Shown: one piece after another, positions 47,015-55,575 of the stretch
Numbering within the stretch: the first letter of the stretch is position 1
Layout of the letters: each line of letters begins with the position of its first letter
NCBI GenBank assembly: GCA_000733355.1
Contig: JNVV01000007.1
Span: forward strand, 246,624 to 310,623
Length of the DNA: 64,000 bases
Source of the DNA: Falciphora oryzae
Taxonomy: Eukaryota > Ascomycota > Sordariomycetes > Magnaporthales > Magnaporthaceae
Reading direction: 5' to 3'
Made by a program: the position numbers and the translations under genes
Notes under the pieces: generated by a model
What the model was told of the DNA's origin: nothing
The model's input: the letters and a program-made list of their open reading frames with translations, nothing else
Database searches by the model: none

Positions 47015-48512
47015 CTAGCCATCCCCGACTGTGGAGCCGCTGAGGCCACCGAAGACGACACTTCTCCGGTCGTGCACGTTGATCATGGTATACTCGGCCA
47101 GGTTCGGGTCCTTGTTGCCCCCGATTCCGAGCGTGACGCCAAGCAGGTTCGGCTTCGTCCAGGTTGCACGCATGCCGCGGCCCTCGAGACGCTCCCACCT
47201 AAGTACGGTTTTTTTTTTCAGCTGTGCAAAAGCAAGCGTACCATCCAACGACACCCTTCTCTGAACGTACCATTCCAAAAACGTCTTGGCCGTTATGCCG
47301 TTCAGGAGGTGCAGCTCAACCATGAACTGCCCGACCGGAAACTCGTGACCGGCGGCCAAGGAAAAGTCCCTGTCCAGCCCGTCCATGGTCTCGTACTCAA
47401 AGAACTCAATGTCCATCTTCAGTATGTCGCTTTGAGCCCGGTTCAAGGCGAGGAGACGGGTGACCGCTGTCAGCCAACATGTAAATTGCGCGGAGAGACC
47501 ATCGGCCCTTCTCTCTCACACAGAGACGACTGCTGTTGAGAGAAGGGTCGAGGGGAGAGGACATGTTCCCTCACATGTAGTCGTGGCCGTTCATCCTCAT
47601 CAGATCGGCCATGCTATAGAACGGAGGGCTCTTGCTCGTGTTGGTCTGCCCGGCGACCCCGGCCTGCATGAAGTGCGCCCGCGCCCGGTTCCCGTCCTCG
47701 AGCTGCTGCCCGAAATCGACGACGGCGAAATCATAAGCCCAGACGCTGCAGTTTGTGCGGGACAAGAGTTCGTTTTCTTTTGGTAGCAGCACAAGTCCTG
47801 GGTTAGATAGATACCAGCACCGGACTTGTCTTTCACGCGCGTGCGAGGCAGGGGCGTGTCCATATAACCCCCAAGAGGGCGACGTACCAAAACTGGACTC
47901 GTCCCGCACGCCGAACGAATAGACAACGCAGCTGTGGACTCGCGACAGCTTCTCGTACCGCGACATGCCGCAGACCCATTTGCCGCCGTCGCCCATCCGC
48001 CCGACGCGCTCCATCTCGTGCGGACACCCGTACGAGGCCGGCGTGAGGTCCCATATGGTATACGGCGTTGCGTCGTACGACGGCCCGCTGACCGCAGCAT
48101 ATCTGTGTGTTTATCGGGAGAAGTGTCAGGATGCAACGTTAAATGCCGAGCCGAGCTGAACCCAGGGCCGGCGGAACGGATGAGAAGAAGAAGAAGAAGG
48201 GGAATAGCCAGCTCACAGGGGCAGCTTCTCCACACCGCCAAAGTCCTTTCGGATAAGCTCGTGGCGCTGCTTGACCGTCTTGTCCCAGGACCTCTCGGCG
48301 GCCTTCATGTGTTCCTCCATGCTCAGCCGGCCGTCGCGGCTCCGACTGCCGCCGCCGACAAGGCCTTGCACCCGGCTGGCCATCCACCCCCTTGCCGGGT
48401 GGTGGCCGCCGAGCGATCGGACCAGGGCGATGGCGAACATGAAGCCCGCCACCAGCCAGAGCAGCTGCATCACCCTCCTCGGGTTGCCGCAGAGCCCCGA
48501 TGCGGCCGTCAT
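47015..48512 (-). CDS. METTL24-like (Methyltransf_22) single-pass membrane protein
   Basis: Five exons: 48512-48217, 48102-47888, 47776-47575, 47429-47271 and 47198-47015 (351 aa). An in-frame ATG at 48554 would add 14 residues. A membrane helix (RRVMQLLWLVAGFMFAIALV) near the N-terminus suggests a type II protein of the secretory pathway. The domain begins with YTIWDLTPASYGCPHEMERVGR, followed by GDGGKWVCG, the VYSFGVRDESSF block and NCSVWAYDF. HDYIDILKMDIEFFEYETM follows, and the end is LAEYTMINVHD. These match the fungal Methyltransf_22 / METTL24 group. SAM-dependent activity is inferred; the substrate is unknown. The last intron (72 nt, 47199-47270) is in frame and stop-free. Removing it restores the conserved FLEWWERLEGRG join, so I place it confidently. 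Confidence 0.88.
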
Positions 48513-49274
48513 GCTTCTTGCTGCCGGCCCGCGGCGCGCTTCCGGAGGGTACATGTGGTGAGGATCGAGTGAAGACAGGTGTATGCTGGACGCGGTAAGG
48601 AAGCTCCGCAAGAAGCCCAAGACGATAGAGGGAGCTACAGGCTAGTCTCCACGCTAACTCAGCAATACTCGACGGAGGTTCTGGAAATAATTATATAACA
48701 AGACTGAACAATGTGAAAATGGTAGGACGTCAGCGTCCTACAAAGACCCCTCGGTATCAGCACGCATCATTTGTGTCCTGCGCATCTCTCTATATTACAG
48801 AGAATCAGGGGTTAATAATGCACAAGGTTCAACACGGGGCCACAAGAGCTGAGGGCGTGTCGGTATGGGAGCACATGTCTCACCTGACTCCTGGATCAAA
48901 AAGACCAAAGACATACCCATGGTCACTTCCCCTGAGATAAGGGGACAGCCGTGGTTGCAGATGACTGCTTGCGCAGATGCATGTCATACACAGAGGAGTC
49001 GCTCGTGGTTTCCGGGATTCTCAACTCGAACGTTGCACCTCGCCTCCACAAATACAAGTACAAGACCTCCGCGAGCCGAAATCGATGACCGACAGAGATG
49101 TTGCCAATTGGGTAGGATCCCTGGGCACACGGTGGCTCTGAACAGTGCTCAGACGTGGGAATCCAGCGAGATAAACATCCAAGGAGGGCGGATACCAAAG
49201 ACACAAGGCGAGGAACATAAATCAGTCGTTCAAACAATGGTATTTATCATAACATGGGCGCTCTTAATGGTAAT
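48513..49274. promoter_or_regulatory. Spacer upstream of the METTL24-like gene
   Basis: About 760 bp. It carries the METTL24-like promoter and the 3' end of the flavodoxin-type gene. The ORF at 48865-49278 (+) has no family signal. Confidence 0.5.
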
Positions 49275-49424
49275 CTAGATCACTGTGCACTTGGTCGGCA
49301 GTCCACAGGGCCCACCCTCGTCGTCCTCGGACGTCTCCTTCATCCTCGGCGTGTTGGCAGGCGTCGCCTCGGTCTTGGCCTGTCCGCTCCCAGCCTCCTT
49401 CTTCTCAGATTCGCTACCATGCAG
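49275..49424 (-). other. In-frame post-stop extension of the flavodoxin gene, ending in a CaaX-type tail
   Basis: After the TGA at 49427-49425 the same frame stays open for 49 codons to a TAG at 49277-49275. It encodes a Lys/Glu/Ala/Thr-rich linker beginning LHGSESEKKEAGSG and ending GGPCGLPTKCTVI. This is the layout of Ycp4-type flavodoxin proteins (charged linker plus terminal CaaX box). It is in phase with the last exon, with no splice needed. Confidence 0.7.
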
Positions 49425-50264
49425 TCATGAACTAGCCTTGGCGACGGTCTGGTAGAAGGTCTCGCCCTGGATCCTGGCGAGCTCCAGCTCCTTCTCCGAG
49501 GGCTGGCGCGAGCCGTCACCGCCGGCGAAGGTGCCAGCGCCCCAGGGGGAGCCGCCGCGAACCTCGGTCAGGTCGATCTGGATGGCGAAGGCCTTGGCGT
49601 AGCCCAGGGGCACGTAGATGATGCCGTGGTGGGCAAAGGTGGACATGGCGGCGATGGCGGTAGCCTCCTGGCCGCCGCCCTGGGAGGCGGTGGAGATGAA
49701 GAAACCGCCGTACTTGCCGGAGAAGCCGCCCTTCTGCCACTGGCCACCGGTCTTGTCGATGAAGGCCTTCCACTGGGCGGGGAAGTTGCCGTAGCGGGTC
49801 GGGATGCCGAACAGGAAGCCGTCGTATCCCTCCAGGGTCGCGGGGTCCTTGAGGACGGTGACGTCACTCTTGGGTGGGGCGTACATCTTGCCGAGGACCT
49901 CCTCAGAAAGAGTCTCCTCGATCCTGTTATATTGGAAAGCGGCCAAGGTCAGTCTCCGTCATGCTGACCACTCCTGACGTTGTCCCTTTTAGAGGATGAT
50001 GTCACTTACTGGAACAGGTCGGCGGTACCGCCGGCCTTCTCGACGCCGGCCTTCTCAGCCTCGGCCAGCTGCTTGATGTGGCCGTACATCGAGTACTAAA
50101 ACCAAGACAATTGTTAGGCAAAACAAAAAAGCCACCTTTGCCCTTTACATCACCACCTGAGCCCGCAGGAAGCAAGTCTTGGACGGGCGGTGGGTGGCAA
50201 CATGCTGGGCGACGAGCTTTGGTAGAGGCCAACTTACGAAAACGATGGCGATCTTGGGAGCCAT
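49425..50264 (-). CDS. WrbA/Pst2-Ycp4-type flavodoxin-like NAD(P)H:quinone oxidoreductase
   Basis: Three exons: 50264-50238, 50095-50010 and 49923-49425 (203 aa). The N-terminus MAPKIAIVFYSMYGHIKQLA is the FMN-phosphate loop of the flavodoxin fold. FLFGIPTRYGNFPAQWKAF is the WrbA flavin motif, followed by TASQGGGQEAT, HHGIIYVPLGY and GGSPWGAGTFAG. These tetrameric FMN enzymes reduce quinones by two electrons, limiting redox cycling. In yeasts they (Pst2, Rfs1, Ycp4) sit at eisosomes or the plasma membrane; moulds name them minor allergen Alt a 7/Cla h 7. The encoded C-terminus is TFYQTVAKASS, then TGA. The frame then continues into a Ycp4-like CaaX tail (49424-49275, separate entry), so the annotated stop may be leaky. 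The 3-exon structure gives an unbroken conserved frame. Confidence 0.94.
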
Positions 50265-52111
50265 GGTGACGGTTGCGCAAGGCAGATTGTATGTGTGGGT
50301 AGGTGGTGCAAGAAGAAGATTGATGGTCTGGAGTGATGTGATGGCGATGCGTGGAGAAGAGAGGGGGAGGGCAGTTATTTATCCTTCGAGGCGGCCCCCA
50401 ACATCGACATATCCCGGCCATGGCAACCGTCATACGTCTGTCTCCATATCAAAACCCGGCTATCTGCCCGGTAGGCAGGTATGGGCCAGGGCCAGCAGGC
50501 GGTAGGCGGTATCTGCAGTCCGCCCCGGGGATAGCATTGCGTCTGCAGCAACCACGGAAGCTCCACCGGGGCCCGACTCCTGTACCTACCTCGTCCCAGC
50601 CGGCGCAGGCGGGCAGGCGTCATTGGCCAATGCTGCCTGCAGGGCGTGTTAGCGGGTATGGGCCAGAAACAAAAAGAAAGGAGGGTGGGGACCTGGCCGA
50701 GCCCATGGAACGCGCGCGTAGGATGTTGGTGAGAAACGGGCTTGACCGATGGCTGAACTGGCCGTGTGCCGGCTGGCGGGGCGCTGGCCACCAAAAGTGC
50801 GATTAATCACGTCTTAATAATCGACCGGGTAATAGACTGGCCACATCACTCCCGTTCCTCCAGCTCGCCTGCGGCTCCGTCTAGCGTGGATTGGCGTTTT
50901 TTTTTTTTTTTTTTTTTTTTTTTCTTCGGGACTCGCAGCTGGCCGACGTCCGAGGGTCGGAGCCCTGGACACGCAGTCGAGAAAGGACGCCTTGCGAAAG
51001 CTGGAGTGCTAGGTTCATCAAACGCTGATGACCCGATTCACAAAAGGTTCTTCTCGTGAGCGACGAACTTCCCGTCTCTCTGCCCGCGCGTTCGATCCGG
51101 TTTACATCATCACGCTTGGACGACAAGGTCCCTGGCAGGATGGAGGGGCTCACCTTCAAGCTGGGTGAGCTTCGAACCCCACATCGCCCCTCTGGCTCAA
51201 TACAGTATGGAGTACCTGGTCCTGCCTGCGGTTTGTTGGCTCGCTGCAAGGCGGGGTATGCACTGTACCGAGCTGGAAGGAGCTTCCTTTCCTCCCACAG
51301 GCTGCTATCCCCAAAGCGGCCTAGCCGACGCTGCGGGTTCCTGCCGTTTGCTGAATAAGTGATGTGGAAGCAGCTTTGCTTCCCCACCGCCAGCCTGCCA
51401 GCTCAACCCACATGCCGCCGGCTCAGAATTTGTCGTGCTTGACAAATGTGGGTTGTTTGCTTTGGCACCTGCGCGGGCTGTCTGCCTAGCTGGTTCTTAA
51501 GCCGTCAGTCAGCAATTTGAGGCTGGCAGGCCGTCAAGAAACGGTTTTGAAATCTGCAGACAGGGGTTTTCGCAGGCTCTGACGCCAGTAACCTGGAGAG
51601 CCACTGCGGTTTTCCCATCCACGTTCCAGACAAACTTATCTCAAATATCCCGAAGTGCTGCCCGTGGAGGATGTATGATTGGTGGTGATGTACGTAGACG
51701 GGTAGCAGGGCACCGCGATGTCCTCTGCCTACACCCGACTCTCGGACTCTTGATTACACGACATTATCATCGCCAAAATGGCTTGCACATTGGAACTAGG
51801 CCTGGATGACGAGATCGACATTCGTCGTTGGGGCTACCGATGACGTGAACCCTCCCAAATACCACGCCAAGAGCCCAGAGCCACGCTGGACTGCCTGTGG
51901 GCAGGGCGAGAGAATCAGAGAGGGACCCTTCATGCCAACACGAATGATTTCTGATACCAAACACTACCGAGACTACCTAGAAACTGCGAAAACCACAATG
52001 CCCGTTGCTAACACAGTCCATCTATACCGCTTTCTAAACCAACCTGCCATGCGTCAATGACTAATACGATACAGGTATCCACTGTGAAGCTCGGTCAAAC
52101 AACCCGCAGAA
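50265..52111. promoter_or_regulatory. Spacer upstream of the flavodoxin-type gene
   Basis: 1.85 kb with no supportable gene. It contains a T27 run (50897-50923). This is the flavodoxin promoter side and the MFS gene 3' side. Confidence 0.5.
50897..50923. repeat. T27 homopolymer
   Basis: Run of 27 T in the spacer. Confidence 0.95.
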
Positions 52112-53500
52112 TCACGCCCTTAGCTTCCCGCTAGATCGGTACAGCAGGAACCGACATGTCAGGTACAGCGCCGTGGCGGCCAACAAGCCGCCCGACGAGA
52201 ACCCGATGACGCCGCGCCAACGTGCATCGCTAAAATCGCCCACGATAGCGCCGGCTATGGGCGTGCCGATCAGGATGGCGATGCCCGCGCACGAGAAAGC
52301 CATGCCGAAGCGCGCGCCCACGCGGCTGGGGTCCGGCGTGAGCGTCATGAACACGCTGGGGGTGACGCTCACGATGCCCCCGGAAAAGAGGCCGTACAGA
52401 ACTGCAAACGTCGCCAGGCCGGCCAGGTCACGCACGCCGAACCAGCCCAGCACCAGCGCCGCCGCCGCGGCGCCGCAGGTCGCCACGACGTTCACGCTAC
52501 CCACCCGGTCGGCTAGGTAGTTGGGGAGCACGCGGCCGACGATGCTGCCGACGTTGAGCATCGTGACCACGTAGGGCGACACGCTCGGGCTCGCGAGGCC
52601 GTGCGTCTCCGAGAAGAGCTGCAGGTAGAAGTAGGGCACGTACATGACGGCGAAGGCGCAGAAGGCGGCCAGCACGTGCGTCATGAACGGGGCGTCGCGG
52701 ACCGCTGTCGGGTCGAAGAAGCGCCGCCGGCGCGAGGCGGGCGGCACGCGCGTGCGCATGCACACCAGCGGCACCACGGATATGGCCAGCAGGATGAAGG
52801 CCAGCACCCGGACGGCCCAGCCGAACCCGATGCGCGGCTCGAGGCGCGAAAAGAGGATGGGAATGATGGTCCCCGCGATCGGCGAGCCGGTAGACGAGAT
52901 GCCCAGGACCAGGGCGCGCTTTCGGTGGAAGTACTGGGCCAGGATAGTGGTGGATGGTAAAAATGTGAGGCCCATGCCGATTCCGGTCATTATGCCTTGT
53001 GCGAGGAGGATCTGCCAGAAGGTGGTGCAGATCGAGAGCATAAACTGGCCCAGGATGATGAGGAGGAGTCCGGTGGCGATGAGGGCGCGGAAGTAGCCCA
53101 TGTCGTACAGAGGGCCCGACACAACTCCCACCAACATCATCAGGGAGGCCTGGAGGGACCCTATCCATGAGATGGACGAGGAGCTGGTTGAAGGCAGCAT
53201 CGTGGTTTCGTAATGAGTTTGAAATACTCCAAAGCTGTTTACTAGCCCCCAAGTATCCACCAAGATGACCCAAGACCCCAAAACTTGTAGCCATGCGGCC
53301 ATCCCTCCATCTGGGATAGAATCCGGATCCGATTTTGCGCTAGAGCGCGGCTCGACTGTTGGGTCGATCGGAGCCGCGTCCTCAATGCGTGCCGGGGCGG
53401 GGCCGATGGAGCTTTCCCTCATGGACGACCCCGTGCCGTCTGCAGCCCCGATGGCTGCCTTTTCGGGATTCGTCTTTTCGGGGTCCCCAGTCGGATCCAT
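52112..53500 (-). CDS. MFS transporter, monocarboxylate-permease-like (MCH type)
   Basis: Single exon, 462 aa. A hydrophilic N-terminal region of about 65 residues ends in DSIPDGGMAAWLQVLGSW, the opening motif of fungal Mch/MCT-like carriers (PDGG-x-AW-x2-V). About twelve membrane helices follow: VDTWGLVNSFGVFQTHYE, the ISWIGSLQASLMMLVGVVSG signature segment, a central loop near RRRRFFDPTAV, and a last helix (GVIGFSSGGLLAATALYLTC). Yeast Mch proteins resemble mammalian monocarboxylate transporters, but their substrates are varied (riboflavin for Mch5) and often unknown, so no substrate is assigned. It is the only long gene here without an intron. No biosynthetic genes adjoin it. Confidence 0.92.
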   Translation of the reverse strand: MDPTGDPEKTNPEKAAIGAADGTGSSMRESSIGPAPARIEDAAPIDPTVEPRSSAKSDPDSIPDGGMAAWLQVLGSWVILVDTWGLVNSFGVFQTHYETTMLPSTSSSSISWIGSLQASLMMLVGVVSGPLYDMGYFRALIATGLLLIILGQFMLSICTTFWQILLAQGIMTGIGMGLTFLPSTTILAQYFHRKRALVLGISSTGSPIAGTIIPILFSRLEPRIGFGWAVRVLAFILLAISVVPLVCMRTRVPPASRRRRFFDPTAVRDAPFMTHVLAAFCAFAVMYVPYFYLQLFSETHGLASPSVSPYVVTMLNVGSIVGRVLPNYLADRVGSVNVVATCGAAAAALVLGWFGVRDLAGLATFAVLYGLFSGGIVSVTPSVFMTLTPDPSRVGARFGMAFSCAGIAILIGTPIAGAIVGDFSDARWRGVIGFSSGGLLAATALYLTCRFLLYRSSGKLRA

Positions 53501-54225
53501 ATTGCCGGGGAGGGAGTCGGATCTCGCTGCTGTGAGCGCGAGCTGTGGCTAATAGTTGAGAACGGGGCAAGAAGATGCCTGCAGTAAAGATGCTGGAAAG
53601 AAGCAATATGGGAAGAAACTGTAGATAACGTCGCCAGTTTGGCGGGTCGATGGATTGAATATTAGAAGGCTGGCTTCATGGTCGATCCTCAAGATTTCTG
53701 GGTCCGCATTGCAGAATTACAAATGCGCCTGCCGGCTGGGTTGGAGAAGAACGGTGTGCCCTCTATTCAGCGACGTCGGAGTCTTGGGTGAGGGGGGCCG
53801 GGTATGCGCCGGGCATGTTGTGACGGGAGTGGGACTGCAGATTGGCCTCTACTACGTAAGGTTATTCGAGCTTGAGAGGACCAGGCCTCAACCTGCATGC
53901 TCAACAGGCGAAAGCCGATGCCCGTAGCAACCCATGTCTAATGCACTGCGCTTATGGTGGTGGTTAGCACTGGTGCCGTCAGGGACAGAATAATCACCGG
54001 CCCGGTCGAGTGATGACATACCGCGCTGAGGCACCAATATTGTGGTGGCAACTTTGGGGAGAAATCCATGGAGCGTGATCAGCCCCCGAGAATGTTTCGT
54101 ATGACTGTAGCCCGGTCCCCGGGTGTTCGTTGCCTGGATCAACGCGGTAACGGTCAGGGCAGGAGACGCTCGTCGGGGACGGCGAGCCTGGGGTCTGCTG
54201 CTGGTGAACTTGGGTGAAATAGAAA
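53501..54225. promoter_or_regulatory. Spacer, MFS promoter side and YAE1 3' side
   Basis: 725 bp, no gene seen. It presumably contains the MFS gene promoter. Confidence 0.5.
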
Positions 54226-55020
54226 TCACCACTGTAATGCGTCCATCATCTTTGGCTGCGCCGTCGTGGACGTCGTCTTGGGAGTCGGTGACTGGGCTGG
54301 CGCCGTCTTGCCTTCGGCGACAACACCGTCATGGTTGCTCTCGTCGCAGAACAGGGCGCTCTTGTCGATTCCCCAAAGGTCCATTTCCTCTTGCACGACA
54401 GCCCTCCACCGGGCCACGAGGGGGTGCGCCTCGACCACATCTTTGAATAGAACTTCTTCGCGGCCGCCGCCGTCGCCCGTGTCGGCGGCCGCAGCTGCAA
54501 CGGGATAGATCCACGTGCCATCCGGCGCCCAGTACGTGCTCCCAAAGACGGACCGGGGCGACAGCTCGTCCCTCGCGGCGTCAAGCAGCACGCCGAGCCT
54601 CGCAGCGTGACTGTTGTCGCTGCCAGCGCCGCCGGCTGAAGACGTCGCCGCGGCCAGCCCCTCGAGCACACCCAGCAGCTCGCCGGTCCTCAGGCCCAGC
54701 GCGGCACCGAGGCCGAACCCCTCGTCGAAGCCGGCCTGCACACTGGCGGCCTTGGCAGCCGTGACTCCGTCGCGGTACCCCGCCGTCGAGTGCTCCGCCT
54801 GGAGCCGGCGCATGTCCGAGGGGTGGCTTTGGAACTGCTGTGCCGCCGATGACGGACCGTCCGTGACGAGATCATCTCGTTCATCGCCGGCGCCGAAGAC
54901 GTCGCCCAGAGGGTCCGGACTTGCTGCATGGCCGGGTGGCGGCGGCTGCGACTCCCCAAGCTCTGAGACACGCATGATGCCGTCCTCGCCGTGCGGGAGC
55001 GCTTCTGGACGAATGTGCAT
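54226..55020 (-). CDS. YAE1: YAE1-type protein (deca-GX3 adaptor for Fe-S loading of ABCE1/Rli1)
   Basis: Single exon, 264 aa. The hallmark is the Yae1 N-terminal domain at about 71-122: RRLQAEHSTAGYRDG, then glycine every fourth residue through AGFDEGFGLGAALGLRTGELLGVLEGL (deca-GX3 repeat). The rest is variable: an acidic/Pro-rich N-terminus, and a C-terminal half containing STYWAPDGTWIYPV and EEVLFKDVVEAHPLVARWRAVV, matching other filamentous-fungal Yae1 proteins. In yeast, Yae1 pairs with Lto1 to bring the cytosolic Fe-S assembly machinery to the ribosome-recycling ATPase Rli1. The partner is not in this window. An in-frame Met at codon 16 is an alternative start. Confidence 0.9.
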   Translation of the reverse strand: MHIRPEALPHGEDGIMRVSELGESQPPPPGHAASPDPLGDVFGAGDERDDLVTDGPSSAAQQFQSHPSDMRRLQAEHSTAGYRDGVTAAKAASVQAGFDEGFGLGAALGLRTGELLGVLEGLAAATSSAGGAGSDNSHAARLGVLLDAARDELSPRSVFGSTYWAPDGTWIYPVAAAAADTGDGGGREEVLFKDVVEAHPLVARWRAVVQEEMDLWGIDKSALFCDESNHDGVVAEGKTAPAQSPTPKTTSTTAQPKMMDALQW

Positions 55021-55575
55021 TGGCCAAAATTTTTATCCGCGCTGCCTTCGGCTCAGCCCTGAGGTGTTCAGCTCTGCCAGAGATCTACCAGACATGCACA
55101 CAAAGCGAGCACGACACCGAGTTGCAATTGCGGGGTTCTGAGTGGACAGCCAGCGAGCGACTCATCGCTAGGACCAGATTTGGATGACTTGTTATTTTTC
55201 TTCCACCACCCCTCCTCAGCCGCAGAAAAAAAAAAAAAAAAACCAGTCTAGTCTCAATATCACAGACAAACGATCCACACATGGACAACGGACCATTGGC
55301 AGCGACATTACACAAATCACAGGCTGGTATTGAATCTGATAACTCACACAGACGAGATCTCCCCTGCGAGATTTCGCTGCACAACGACTAAACTTCAGTA
55401 TGTAAAAAAATGGACGCCGTATCGCCGCGTGTGGGTACTCGAAGAACCAGGAAAGCTTTTAAACAGTACAATCAAAAGGGGAGGAATACAGTAGATGTGT
55501 AGGTAGGCTAGGTGGCAAGAACAAGAAGAGAAGAGCAAGAATGTTAGGTTGAGGAAAATATGGGAGTCTTCATGT
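55021..55575. other. Spacer, YAE1 promoter side
   Basis: 555 bp without a gene. It contains an A17 run (55226-55242) and a TAGGTAGGCTAGGT motif near 55500. Confidence 0.5.
55226..55242. repeat. A17 homopolymer
   Basis: Run of 17 A in the YAE1 upstream spacer. Confidence 0.95.

Noticed and set aside
51056..51120. tRNA B-box-like GTTCGATCC
   Set aside because: No A box at the correct distance and no acceptor stem pairing.
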